In this document: positions 36,750 to 45,724 of the stretch, piece by piece | How positions within the stretch are numbered: the stretch's first letter is position 1 | Layout: each line of letters opens with the position of its first letter | Source of the DNA: Paracoccus aminovorans | Lineage (GTDB): Bacteria > Pseudomonadota > Alphaproteobacteria > Rhodobacterales > Rhodobacteraceae | NCBI RefSeq assembly: GCF_900005615.1 | Contig: NZ_LN832562.1 | Location: forward strand, 372,001 to 436,000 | Direction: 5' to 3' | DNA length: 64,000 nt | Program-made: the position numbers and the translations under genes | The notes under the pieces: generated by a model | What the model saw: only the letters and a program-made list of their open reading frames with translations | What the model was told of the DNA's origin: nothing | Database searches by the model: none

Positions 36750-38326
36750 AAAAGGGTTTCCGCCAATCCATGGCTTGGCTGCACACCTGGACCGGGCTCC
36801 TGCTGGGCTGGCTGCTGTTCGCGATTTTCCTGACCGGCACCGTCGCCTATTTCCGCAGCGAACTGACCTATTGGATGCGGCCCGAGCTGCACGGCTCGGG
36901 CGCGGGTCCCGACCCCGCCGGGCAGGCGCTGGCGCAGCTGGCGGAAATCGCGCCGCAAGCCGCAAGCTGGGCCGTCACCCTGCCCGACGAACGCAGCCCG
37001 GTGCTGGCATTGTCATGGACCGATCCCGGCGCCGGCCAGGCCGGCGGCCGGGCCGTGGCCAACGTCGCGCATATCGATGCCGCCACCGGCGCGCTGCTGC
37101 ACCCGCGCGAGACCGCCGGCGGCAATTTCCTCTATCGCTTCCACTTCGAGCTTTACGGCCTGCACCGCACGGTCGCGCGCTGGATCGTCGGCATCGCGAC
37201 CATGGCGATGTTCGTGGCCATCATCTCGGGCGTGATCACGCATAAGAAGATCTTCAAGGAGTTCTTCACCTTCCGCCCGCGCAAGGGCCAGCGGTCCTGG
37301 CTGGACATGCACAACATGACCGGGGTGCTGGCGCTGCCCTATCACGTCATGATCACCTTCTCCGGGCTGGTGCTGTTCGCGGCCACGCTGATGCCGCTGG
37401 TCGCGCAGGGGCTTGGCCCACGCGCGCCCCGCCCGGCGGCCGAGGCGTCGGTCGCCTTCCCGCCCGCGCCGCCGCCGCTGGCCTCGATCGCGCCGCTGAT
37501 CGCCCGGCCCGAGGCCGCCTGGTCCATGCTCGTCGGCCGCATCCTGATCGAGAAGCGCGACCTCGGCACGCCCGAGATCGTGCTGGTCCCGCAGCGCAAC
37601 AGCGTGGTGACGGTGCATGGCGGCTCGGGCTCGAACGGGGTCGAGCGCATGCGTTTCGACGGCCGCGACGGCCGGCTGATCGAGGCGACCGGCCGCCCCG
37701 CGGCCTCGGCGGTCACCCGCTTCGGCAATGCGCTGGGGTCCCTGCATCGGGCGCGCTTCGCCGATACCGGGCTGCGCTGGCTGTTCTTCGTCGCCGGGCT
37801 GGCGGGGACGGTGATGACCGGCAGCGGGCTGCTGCTGTGGGTGTCGAAACGTGCCGCGAAACATGCCCGCGCCGACCGCTACCCCTTCGGCCTGCGGCTG
37901 GTGCAGCGGTTGAACGTCGGCGGCATCGCCGGATTGGCGCTGGCGACGGCCGGCTATCTCTGGGCGAACCGGCTGATCCCGGCCCAGCTGCCCGACCGCC
38001 CGCAGGCCGAGATCGCGGCCTTCTTTTCCATCTGGCTGCTGGCGACGCTTTGGGGGTTCCTGCGGCCCCCGCAGGAAAGCTGGGGCGCGCAGCTTGGCCT
38101 GACCGCCGCCCTGCTGCTGGGCCTGCCGCTGCTGGGTGCGGCAACCGGGCCGGTATCGCTGCCGCAAGCGATCTGGCAAGGCGATTGGGTGCTGGCTTCG
38201 GTCGAGCTGACCGCCCTGTTTTGCGGCTTGCTCTGCGCCATTGCCGCCCTGCAGTTGCGTTCGGACCCGTGCCGAAAGGCGGGATCCGGCGCCATACGCC
38301 TCGCCAAGACCGGGGCGGAGGGATGA
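36746..38326 (+). CDS. PepSY-associated membrane protein (siderophore reductase-like)
   Basis: A 526-residue inner-membrane protein of the PepSY-associated TM family. The first helix has MAWLHTWTGLLLGWLLFAIF, and the later block GVITHKKIFKEFFTFRPRKG is highly conserved. His residues near helix ends (LHTW, FHFELYGLHR) could bind haem. Relatives (PiuB/FoxB/FsrB-type) are thought to reduce ferric siderophores in the periplasm. It is coupled to DUF3649 upstream and DUF3325 downstream. The intact paralogue lies at 45721-47292. Confidence 0.85.
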   Translation: MKKGFRQSMAWLHTWTGLLLGWLLFAIFLTGTVAYFRSELTYWMRPELHGSGAGPDPAGQALAQLAEIAPQAASWAVTLPDERSPVLALSWTDPGAGQAGGRAVANVAHIDAATGALLHPRETAGGNFLYRFHFELYGLHRTVARWIVGIATMAMFVAIISGVITHKKIFKEFFTFRPRKGQRSWLDMHNMTGVLALPYHVMITFSGLVLFAATLMPLVAQGLGPRAPRPAAEASVAFPPAPPPLASIAPLIARPEAAWSMLVGRILIEKRDLGTPEIVLVPQRNSVVTVHGGSGSNGVERMRFDGRDGRLIEATGRPAASAVTRFGNALGSLHRARFADTGLRWLFFVAGLAGTVMTGSGLLLWVSKRAAKHARADRYPFGLRLVQRLNVGGIAGLALATAGYLWANRLIPAQLPDRPQAEIAAFFSIWLLATLWGFLRPPQESWGAQLGLTAALLLGLPLLGAATGPVSLPQAIWQGDWVLASVELTALFCGLLCAIAALQLRSDPCRKAGSGAIRLAKTGAEG

Positions 38327-38544
38327 CGGGCTGGATGTCGCTGGGCCTGGCGCTGCTGGGCTTTGCCAGCCTGGCGCTGGCCATGCCGCACCATCACCAG
38401 CAGGTGCTGCGCCGCCCGATCAGCCGCCGCAGCCGATGGGGCTGGCGCCTGACGGGAAGCGCGTTCCTGGGCCTTCCATGGCCTGCGCGCCCTGCGGCGG
38501 GCATCCGACAGCCTCAAGGCCGGTCCGCCGCGCATGTCAGATAG
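38323..38544 (+). pseudogene. DUF3325 protein, truncated
   Basis: The first half (MTGWMSLGLALLGFASLALA, then MPHHHQQVLRRPISRRSRWG) matches DUF3325, a small membrane protein with a histidine cluster. After about residue 50 the sequence leaves the family (GLPWPARPAAGIRQPQGRSA) and runs into the 3' end of the convergent TetR gene. The intact paralogue (45437-45724) is 95 residues with a second and third helix that are missing here. Confidence 0.7.
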
Positions 38545-39137
38545 GCCATGATCAGCCGCCGGCACTGAGCGGCAAGCCGCTCGGCCGCCAAGCCCGCGGG
38601 ATGCTGTTCCAGCGCCCGATGCGCGGCGGTCTCCAGCACGGCTTCCAGCATCGCGGCCGCCTCTGCGGGATCGAGATCGGCGGCCAGGTCGCCGGCATGG
38701 CGCCGCAATTTCTGCTCGATCAGCATCGCGATCCTGGCGCTGAGCGTCTTCCTGTGATCGGCGCGACCGACGCGGGGCGCAATCTCGATCAGGACCCTGT
38801 GGAGCCGAGGATCGTGCGGGTGATTTTCAAAGGCGGTCGCGACCAGGGCATCGACCGCTTCGGCCAGCGTTTCGTCCGGTCCTGCCGCGACCGCCTCGGC
38901 GAAGCGCGCGGCAAAGACCTCGCCGTAATGGTCGACCACCGCCGCCGCCAGCGCCTGCTTGTTCGGATAATACTGGTAAAGCGAACCGACGCTGACGCCC
39001 GCCCGTTCCGCCACCCGGGCGGTGGTCATTGCCTCGAACCCGCCCTGCGTCAAAACCTGAGCGGTCGCCTCGACGATTGCCCGAACCGTGGCTTGCGCCC
39101 GGCTTTGGCGCGGGATTTTGCGTGGATTCACATCCAT
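38514..39137 (-). CDS. TetR-family regulator
   Basis: A 207-residue repressor. The N-terminal helix-turn-helix reads TTARVAERAGVSVGSLYQYY (about residues 39-58), followed by PNKQALAAAVVDHY; the C-terminal ligand domain is variable. ATG 39137 is preferred to an upstream in-frame start at 39197 because the shorter form fits the family. It is divergent from the cupin gene, whose promoter it may control together with its own. Confidence 0.88.
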   Translation of the reverse strand: MDVNPRKIPRQSRAQATVRAIVEATAQVLTQGGFEAMTTARVAERAGVSVGSLYQYYPNKQALAAAVVDHYGEVFAARFAEAVAAGPDETLAEAVDALVATAFENHPHDPRLHRVLIEIAPRVGRADHRKTLSARIAMLIEQKLRRHAGDLAADLDPAEAAAMLEAVLETAAHRALEQHPAGLAAERLAAQCRRLIMAYLTCAADRP

Positions 39138-39278
39138 CTGGACCAGCTTCGGATCAGGCGCAGGGAAAGCGAATACAAAACATGATGGATTCGTCACATA
39201 TTAAGGGCATCAACGCAAGCAGGGCCGCGTCAGGCAGGGGAAACCCGCGCCCGCGGCCGGAAAAGAAGGAGAAATCCG

Positions 39279-39674
39279 ATGACCGACACGGATTCCGCGC
39301 TCGACCTGAACCGCTTTCACCTGCACCTCGATGACGGGCCGCGCATCCGCCCGGTTTCCGTGGCCTCCAAGGCCGGGGACCGCCCGGCCGAGGGCAGGAC
39401 TCTGGCGGTATTCTCGGCAGAACGCCCCGAGGACCTTCACCCGGAATATTGGGAGATGCACCCGGGCGGCGATGAGCTGCTGATCGCCTGCTCGGGCCGG
39501 CTGGAACTGGATATCGAGGATGCCGGCGGTATCCGCACGGTCGAGCTGACGCCGCGGACCGGCCAGGTCGTGCCCTCCGAGCTTTGGCATCGGCTGCGGC
39601 TCCTGGAGCCTGCCGTCCTGATGGCGCTTACCCATCGAAGCGGCACGCAGCGCCGCAAGGACAGCGGCGCATGA
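39279..39674 (+). CDS. Cupin-domain protein
   Basis: A 131-residue single-domain cupin. HPEYWEMHPGGDELLIACSG and the second half VVPSELWHRLRLLEP supply His/Glu residues where a metal would bind. AGAAGGAGAAATCC lies before the start. It faces the TetR gene across a 140-base gap, an arrangement that suggests a TetR-controlled small enzyme or sensor. Substrate unknown. Confidence 0.75.
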   Translation: MTDTDSALDLNRFHLHLDDGPRIRPVSVASKAGDRPAEGRTLAVFSAERPEDLHPEYWEMHPGGDELLIACSGRLELDIEDAGGIRTVELTPRTGQVVPSELWHRLRLLEPAVLMALTHRSGTQRRKDSGA

Positions 39675-39718
39675 ACCGGGTTCAGGCCCGCCGGAGCCCG
39701 TAACGACGGGGAGACATC

Positions 39719-40510
39719 ATGGCCCAAAACCGTTTCGACGCAGGATCCCGCAACGGCCCGGCCGCCGCCGGACAACAACGGTGCGGGGCCGCCCCGCCGA
39801 CCCGTGGTCCGGCGGTTATGCTGGTCGCGCGCTCGGTCCTTGCGGTGGCCGCGCAGGGCATCGTCGTGCTGGTTTTTGCGGCGCGGGGATCGGCCTCGCC
39901 CTGGCGCGATGCCGGGCTGTGGCTGCCGGTCTACGGCACCCTGATCGACGCGGGCTGCCTGCTCCTGCTGTGGCGGTTCACGCGGCGCGAGGGTATCCGG
40001 CTTGTCGACCTGCTGAACCTCGACCGCAGCCGCCTGGCGCGCGACGTGATCCTGGGGCTGGGCCTGGTGCCTCTGTCGCTGGCCTGCGTGCTGGGCGGCG
40101 TCGCCCTGAGCAGCCTGCTGGTCTATGGTAAGATCGGGCTGCCGCAACTCGGCGCGCCCTTGCCGCTGGTGCCCGCGCTTTATGCCGTGCTGGTCTGGCC
40201 GCTGATCTGGGGTTTTACCGAGCAGATGACCTATAACGGCTATGCGCTGCCGCGCATCCGGGCGCTTTCCGGCAGCACCGCCCTGGCCGTGGCCGTGGTC
40301 GCCTATTGGTGGGCGTTCCAGCACGTCGTCATGCCGTTGATCTGGGACCCGCCCCATATGCTGCATCGGTTGCTGGGGTCGCTGCCGAATGCGCTGTTCA
40401 TGATCCTGGTCTGGCTCCGGTTGCGCAGGCTGCTGCCGCTGGCCGTCGCGCATTGGCTGATGAATGCGGCGGCCATGTTCGCCGGCAGCCTGTGGCCGCT
40501 GATCACTTGA
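39719..40510 (+). CDS. CPBP-family membrane protein (intramembrane protease-like)
   Basis: A 263-residue polytopic membrane protein. Motif 1 of the CPBP (CAAX protease/bacteriocin-processing) family is present in altered form as FTEQMTYNG, where EExxxRG is usual, so the second Glu and the Arg are replaced. Motif 2 is WWAFQHVVMP and motif 3 HWLMNAAA. The deviations leave peptidase activity uncertain. The first 30 residues are polar and of low complexity. It follows the cupin gene by 44 bases in the same direction. Confidence 0.7.
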   Translation: MAQNRFDAGSRNGPAAAGQQRCGAAPPTRGPAVMLVARSVLAVAAQGIVVLVFAARGSASPWRDAGLWLPVYGTLIDAGCLLLLWRFTRREGIRLVDLLNLDRSRLARDVILGLGLVPLSLACVLGGVALSSLLVYGKIGLPQLGAPLPLVPALYAVLVWPLIWGFTEQMTYNGYALPRIRALSGSTALAVAVVAYWWAFQHVVMPLIWDPPHMLHRLLGSLPNALFMILVWLRLRRLLPLAVAHWLMNAAAMFAGSLWPLIT

Positions 40511-41248
40511 GCTCCGCATCTGTCGGCATGCTGCGACACGCCCCGCTTCCACCCGGGCGATGCCTGCCTCCCAGTTGGCTGGACGATCTGCCGTCCTTGT
40601 CCGGGCGTTGGCATGACGGCGTGGACCCTTGCCGTTTGCCCGGGAGCGAAGCCCTGGAAAGATGCCGAAGGCATTGGTTCGCTTCGCTCGGAACCGGTTT
40701 GCCCGAAGCAACAACCACCGCTCGCAGCAGTGCGGATGCCGTTCCCACGAGTGCGAGGAATCGGGGAAGCAAACCGCCAAATGTCCCCGCTTCCCAATGG
40801 CGGGTCGACGCAAAAACAAGTGCCCGCAGCGTCGTCGGCTTTTCTCTAGAAAGAACCCGTTCGGTCACCGGACTACAACCAGCCAGGAAACCAGGACATT
40901 GCCTCGAACCGGTCCCTGCGCGGGCGCACTTCGGCAAGTCCGAAGGCGGCCGGTGCGGATGCCATCATCGATACCGTCGCAGACCTGCCGGCGCTGATCG
41001 AAAGCCTGGAAATCGCCGGAACCGGCCCAGCCGAGGAGTCGCCGGCACAAGCCGCAGATCAGGGCCACGTGTGAGGCTGGTGTGTCGCGGAAAAGACGGC
41101 TCAGCCTCTGTCCCGGGAACGCCGCAAAGGAAGTTGTCGGCCAAGGCCTTGGCGGATGGCGTCTCCCCAGCCCTAAGTCGCCGTTTCGCTGCGCGAACAG
41201 CGCGAAGCGACATGCGCGCGCGCATATCCGCCTATCTCGGCACCCAAG
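40511..41248. other. Region without a recognisable gene
   Basis: About 740 bases with patchy composition between the CPBP gene and the 3' end of the iron ABC operon. Short frames exist, for example ending at 41073 on the plus strand, but no motif or credible start was found. It may be decayed DNA. Confidence 0.4.
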
Positions 41249-42004
41249 TCAGCGGCGGAAAAGGATATGGAACCCCTGCTCCTGCTGCAGGAAATCGCAT
41301 TCGACCCGGAACACGTCGCGCAGCAGGTCGGGGGTCAGGACTTCGGCCGGGGTGCCGTGGCGGATCACCCTGCCCCGGTCCAGCACCAGAAGCCTGTCGC
41401 AGAACATCGCGGCGTGATTGAGATCATGCAGCGCCACGATGCTGGTCAGGCCCAGCTTGGGGATCAGCCGCAGCAACTCCAGCTGGTGCTGGATGTCCAG
41501 GTGGTTGGTCGGTTCATCCAGGAACAGTTCGCGCGGCTCTTGCGCCAGGGCGCGGGCGATATGGACGCGCTGACGCTCGCCGCCCGAGAGGCCGTGCCAG
41601 CTTTCGCGCCGGAACCCGGTCATGCCCACCTGATCCAGCGCCATATCGACCGCCTGCTGGTCGGCCCTGGTCCAGCCCGACAGCGCCGAGCGATGCGGCG
41701 TGCGCCCCAGGCGGACCACCTCTTCGACCGAGACGTTGATCTCGGTCGAGGCATGTTGCTGGACCAGCGCCACGCGGCGGGCCAGGTCGCGGCGCGGGGT
41801 CCGTGCGATGTCGCGCCCGTCCAGCATGACCCGCCCCGAGACCGGGCGGCGCAGCCCCGCCAGCAGCCGCAGCAGCGAGGATTTTCCCGATCCGTTCGGG
41901 CCGAGCAGGCCCAGGACCATGCCCGGCTCGACCGCCAGCGAGACGTCGTCCACCACCGTCTTCTGGCCGATGCGCCAGACCAGGTTTTCGGCCAGAATGC
42001 TCAT
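41249..42004 (-). CDS. Iron-siderophore ABC importer ATPase (FecE/FepC-like)
   Basis: A 251-residue ATPase with Walker A GPNGSGKSS, signature GLSGGERQRVHIARAL, Walker B LFLDEPTNHLD and H-loop ALHDLNHA. The DEPTNHLDIQHQ block is typical of the FecCD-linked ATPases for siderophores, haem or vitamin B12. It is the last gene of a three-gene operon, overlapping the permease by 4 bases. Confidence 0.92.
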   Translation of the reverse strand: MSILAENLVWRIGQKTVVDDVSLAVEPGMVLGLLGPNGSGKSSLLRLLAGLRRPVSGRVMLDGRDIARTPRRDLARRVALVQQHASTEINVSVEEVVRLGRTPHRSALSGWTRADQQAVDMALDQVGMTGFRRESWHGLSGGERQRVHIARALAQEPRELFLDEPTNHLDIQHQLELLRLIPKLGLTSIVALHDLNHAAMFCDRLLVLDRGRVIRHGTPAEVLTPDLLRDVFRVECDFLQQEQGFHILFRR

Positions 42005-43041
42005 AGCGCCCGCCTCTGCCGGTAAAGGATCAGCGAAAAGCAGGGCACGCCGACCAGCGCGGTGACGATGCCGATGGGCAGGGTCTGCTGCACCATCACG
42101 CTGCGCGAGACGATATCGGCCAGCACCATGAACACGGCGCCGACCAGCGCGCAGCTGGGCAGCAGCCGCATATGGCCCGGCCCGACCAGAAAGCGCACCG
42201 CATGCGGCACCACCAGGCCGACGAAACCGATCGAGCCGACCATGCTGACGATGGTGGCGGTGATCAGGGCGGTCACGGCGAACAGGACCAGGCGCACGCG
42301 CTCGACCGCGATACCCAGCGACGCCGCGGCATCGTCGCCGAAGGTAAAGGCATCCAGCGCCCGCGCATACCAGATGCAGACCGCCAGGCCGATCAGGATG
42401 ACCACGACCAGCAGCTGGAATTCGGGCCAGCGCACGCCGCCGAAACTGCCCAGCAGCCAGAACATCACGTCCCGAGCCTGCTGGGCATTGCCCGAGGTGG
42501 TGACGATATAGGCGGTCAGCGCGTTGAAAAGCTGCGCCGCCGCCACCCCCGACAGGATGGTCCGGTCCGCCCCGCCGCGCCCGCCGCCGGACAGGACCGC
42601 GACGAAGGCGAAGGCCGCCAGCGCCCCGGCAAAGGCCCCCGCCGACAGCGAGACGGCACCGGCGCCGACACCCAGGATGATGATCGCCACTGCCCCGGTC
42701 GAGGCCCCGGCCGAGACGCCCAGCACATAGGGCTCGGCCAGGGTATTGCGCAGCAGCGATTGCAGGATCGCGCCGCAGATCGCGAGCCCCGCCCCGCAGA
42801 GCGCCGCGACCAGCGCCCGGCTGAGCCGCAGGTCCCAGATCACGCTGTCCTGGATGCGGCTGATCTCGGCCGTGGTCCAGCCCATGTGGTTCGTGACCGA
42901 ACGCGCGACGGTGCCGATGGGAATCGGCATCTCGCCGATCCCGACCGCCGCCGCGATGGCCAGGGCCAGCACCACCAGGCAGACCGGCACCAGCAGCAGG
43001 AACCTGGCGTCCAGTCCCGAAAACCCGCGCTCGCGCGTCAC
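42001..43041 (-). CDS. FecCD-family iron-siderophore permease
   Basis: A 346-residue permease with about ten helices. The blocks LRLSRALVAALCGAGLAICG, QSLLRNTLAEPYVLGVSAGA and VGSIGFVGLVVPHAVRFLVG are the standard FecCD signatures. A single permease gene implies a homodimer. It overlaps both the binding-protein gene and the ATPase gene by 4 bases, so the three are translated together. Confidence 0.94.
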   Translation of the reverse strand: MTRERGFSGLDARFLLLVPVCLVVLALAIAAAVGIGEMPIPIGTVARSVTNHMGWTTAEISRIQDSVIWDLRLSRALVAALCGAGLAICGAILQSLLRNTLAEPYVLGVSAGASTGAVAIIILGVGAGAVSLSAGAFAGALAAFAFVAVLSGGGRGGADRTILSGVAAAQLFNALTAYIVTTSGNAQQARDVMFWLLGSFGGVRWPEFQLLVVVILIGLAVCIWYARALDAFTFGDDAAASLGIAVERVRLVLFAVTALITATIVSMVGSIGFVGLVVPHAVRFLVGPGHMRLLPSCALVGAVFMVLADIVSRSVMVQQTLPIGIVTALVGVPCFSLILYRQRRAL

Positions 43042-44051
43042 TTGTCCAGCCCGAGGCCTTCAAGCTGGCGGGCGACTTCCTCGGCGCCATAGATGGTGCG
43101 GATCGTCGGGTTCATCGCCGCGCCGTCCATGACCACGATGCGGCCGTTTTGCACGGCCTCCATCTGGCTGGCGGCGGGATCGGATTTCAGGAATGCGATC
43201 TTGGTTTCGGCCTTGTCCAGATCCCAGCGGTTGCGGTCCAGCGCGGCGGCGACGATCACGGTCGGGTCGGCGCCGATGATCCCCTCCCAGCCGACGGTCG
43301 GCCATTCCGCCTCGGCGTCGATGGCGTTGTGCCCGCCCAGGACATCGGCGATGAAGCCCGAGGCGCTGTTCTTGCCGCCCAGATAGGCGTCGTCCGCCGC
43401 CGAGGGGCTGGAGAACCAGAACAGGAAGCTCAGCTCCGGGTTCGGCTTGAACCTGGCGCGCAGATCGGCCTCGCGCTTCTTGAAATCGGCGATCAGCGCC
43501 TGGCCGCGATCCTGCACGTCGAAGATGCGCGAAAGCTCGTCGATCTCCTGATAGAGCAGGTCCATGTTCCACAGCGCGGCCCGGCTGCCGTAGATGTCCT
43601 TGGTGTCCTGCTTCGTCGCGCAGACGCCCGGCGACAGATAGGCCGGGATGTCCAGCGCGGCGAAATCCTCGCGCTTCGAGACCTTGCTGTCCGGCCCCAT
43701 CAGCAGCGGCAGCTGCGCGGCGACGAAATCGGGCTCTTCTGCCAGGATCGCCTCCAGCGTCGGCTGCTCGACGGTCAGCAGCTTGACCTTTTCATTGGCC
43801 GCCGCGAGCTCCGGCAGCACCTTGGTCGGCCAGAAGGCCGAGGCGGCGACGCGATCCTCAAGGCCCAGGAGTAGCAGGATCTCGGCGCTGTTCTGCCCCA
43901 GCGCGACCGCACGGGTCGGCGCCTTGGCAAAGGTGACCTCGCTGCCGCAGTTTTCCAGCACCAGCGGATATTGCGTCGGCTCGGCGACGGCGGCGCCTGC
44001 GGCGAAAAGGGCCACGGCGGCAGCGATGGAAGGACGAAGCAGCGGAATCAT
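43038..44051 (-). CDS. Iron-siderophore periplasmic binding protein (FecB-like)
   Basis: A 337-residue class III binding protein with a signal peptide (MIPLLRPSIAAAVALFAAGA, cleavage after AVA). The mature protein begins EPTQYPLVLENCG and contains the family blocks RAVALGQNSAEILLLLGLED and LEAILAEEPDFVAAQ. It would bring a ferric complex to the FecCD-type permease. ATG 44051 has AGGGGC upstream; longer in-frame extension lacks a signal sequence. The gene lies downstream of the YncE-like gene after a strong stem-loop. Confidence 0.9.
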   Translation of the reverse strand: MIPLLRPSIAAAVALFAAGAAVAEPTQYPLVLENCGSEVTFAKAPTRAVALGQNSAEILLLLGLEDRVAASAFWPTKVLPELAAANEKVKLLTVEQPTLEAILAEEPDFVAAQLPLLMGPDSKVSKREDFAALDIPAYLSPGVCATKQDTKDIYGSRAALWNMDLLYQEIDELSRIFDVQDRGQALIADFKKREADLRARFKPNPELSFLFWFSSPSAADDAYLGGKNSASGFIADVLGGHNAIDAEAEWPTVGWEGIIGADPTVIVAAALDRNRWDLDKAETKIAFLKSDPAASQMEAVQNGRIVVMDGAAMNPTIRTIYGAEEVARQLEGLGLDK

Positions 44052-44200
44052 GACACGGAGCCCCTGGATGATGCGGTTCTCCAAGCAGCTATCGGCGCGC
44101 GCCGGCTGACGCAATAGCGTTTCTGTCGGAAATATCCGGCAGGCGGAGCCGCCCGCCGCCCTGCCCGGGGTCCGCGCCCGCCCAGGCAGCAAGGGGCATC

Positions 44201-44230
44201 GGCCTTCCCCTTCGCGCGAAGGGGAAGGCC
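44201..44230 (-). terminator. Strong stem-loop between YncE-like and binding-protein genes
   Basis: A perfect 14-bp stem, GGCCTTCCCCTTCG (44201-44214) with CGAAGGGGAAGGCC (44217-44230), lies 20 bases after the YncE-like stop codon. No T-run follows on the minus strand, so it may be an attenuator or mRNA-stability element rather than a full terminator. Confidence 0.6.
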
Positions 44231-44249
44231 AGGCGGCAAGCCGGGGCCG

Positions 44250-45398
44250 TCAAAGCCCGATGCGGACGACGCTTTCCGCGCTGCCTTGCGCCGCATCCTC
44301 GCCGTTCTTGATGGTGACGAACAGGGCGCCGCTCTTGGCATCCAGCGCCAGGCTGTTCGGATGCGCCGGCAGGTCGATCTTTTCCACCAATGCGTAGCTG
44401 TCGGTGTCGAAGACGCTGACGCTGCCGTCGCCGCGGCCGGTCACGTAGAGACACTTGCGCGCGGCATCGAAAAGCGGCGCGATCGGACCTTCGCCGGTGG
44501 GCAGCGCGCGGAGGGTGGTGCCGTCGGCGGGGTTCAGGACCAGCACCTGGCCGCCCTTGCCGCGCGGGGCATAGTCGGGAAGGCTTTCGCGGCGGATCTC
44601 GTCCATCTTCGTCAGGCCCTGATCGGTCGCGAAGATGCGGTCCCCGGCGGCGTCCAGCGCCAGGTTCAGAAGCTGGTCGCCCGAGGTCTCGGCCTTGCCC
44701 AGGACCTCCAGCGTCCCGGTGTCGAGCGTGTAAAGCTCGCCCTGCTGGTTGGTGACGTAAAGCCGTTCCGCGGCCGCGTCATGGGCGACGCCGGTGGCGA
44801 CGAAGCCAAGGCCCGGCACCACCTTCTCGGGCTTCAGCGCCTGGGTGTCGACCACATAGAGCGCGCTGTCCTTGAAGGCGAGGCCAGGGGCATAGAGGCG
44901 GTGATGGGCGGGGTCCAGCACCAGTTCGCGGATGTTGTGCGGCGGGCGCTCGTTGCCTTCCTCGTCCTTGACCTTCTCGGCCAGCCGGACCTTGCCGATC
45001 ACGCGATTGGCCGCGATGTCGATGACATGCACGGCGGCGTCGGTGGTGTCGCCCGCGTAAAGCCGGCCGGCCTCGTCATCCAGCCCAAGGCCGAACCCCT
45101 TGCCCTCCAGCGGGATTTCCGCCTGCACGGCCAGCGTCTCGGGGTCCAGCCGCAGGATCTTCGACGCCGGGGCGTCCGGGCCGAACCCGCCGGCCGAGGC
45201 GACGAAAACCGCGTTCTGGCTGGGCGAATAGACCAGTTCGTAAAGCGCCGGGGCCAGTTCGGCACGCAGGATGCGCTTGTCCGCCTGGACCGCGGCGGCG
45301 GGGGCGGCGCCGGGGGCGGCCTGTTCGGCATGGATTGCCGAGGTGGTCAGAAGGGCGGCGAGGATCGCGGTGCCCAGCCGGAGAGAAGAGTGACGCAT
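44250..45398 (-). CDS. YncE-like periplasmic beta-propeller protein
   Basis: A 382-residue protein with a signal peptide (MRHSSLRLGTAILAALLTTS, cleavage near IHA) and repeated propeller blades: ELVYSPSQNAVFVASAGG, LGLDDEAGRLYAGDTTDAAV, ELVLDPAHHRLYAPG and SLALDAKSGALFVTIKNG. E. coli yncE lies beside a TonB receptor gene, and here too it belongs to a receptor module. It probably binds a ligand or protein in the periplasm; no catalytic site is visible. It is paralogous to the frameshifted gene at 35049-36403. Confidence 0.85.
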   Translation of the reverse strand: MRHSSLRLGTAILAALLTTSAIHAEQAAPGAAPAAAVQADKRILRAELAPALYELVYSPSQNAVFVASAGGFGPDAPASKILRLDPETLAVQAEIPLEGKGFGLGLDDEAGRLYAGDTTDAAVHVIDIAANRVIGKVRLAEKVKDEEGNERPPHNIRELVLDPAHHRLYAPGLAFKDSALYVVDTQALKPEKVVPGLGFVATGVAHDAAAERLYVTNQQGELYTLDTGTLEVLGKAETSGDQLLNLALDAAGDRIFATDQGLTKMDEIRRESLPDYAPRGKGGQVLVLNPADGTTLRALPTGEGPIAPLFDAARKCLYVTGRGDGSVSVFDTDSYALVEKIDLPAHPNSLALDAKSGALFVTIKNGEDAAQGSAESVVRIGL

Positions 45399-45436
45399 GG
45401 ATCTATCCTTTGGATGCGGTGAAGGGAAGGAGGCGG

Positions 45437-45724
45437 TCAGCGCCGCGCCGCGCGCCGGCGGTTGCGGCAGAGCAGCGCGGCGAAGACCAGCGCCGACGCC
45501 AGGCTCAGATGGCCGGTCCAGGCGACCAGGCCGAAGCCCGTCCCCAGGCCATGGATCGCCACAGGCAGCGCCAGCGGGATCAGCAGCCAGCCGAACCAGC
45601 GCAGCGCGCGGGTCGGCCCTGCGGGCAGTGGCCGACCGAATTCGTCCCGCTGATGGCGGTCCATCGACAGGGCGAGGCAGGCGAAGCCGGCCAGCAGAAT
45701 CGTCAGGACAAGACCATGGGTCAT
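45437..45724 (-). CDS. DUF3325 small membrane protein
   Basis: A 95-residue protein with three hydrophobic segments (LVLTILLAGFACLALSMDRH, then a central and a final helix) and a basic tail (CRNRRRAARR). DUF3325 genes follow PepSY genes in iron-uptake modules. The start overlaps the PepSY stop (ATGA). Function not established. Confidence 0.75.
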   Translation of the reverse strand: MTHGLVLTILLAGFACLALSMDRHQRDEFGRPLPAGPTRALRWFGWLLIPLALPVAIHGLGTGFGLVAWTGHLSLASALVFAALLCRNRRRAARR

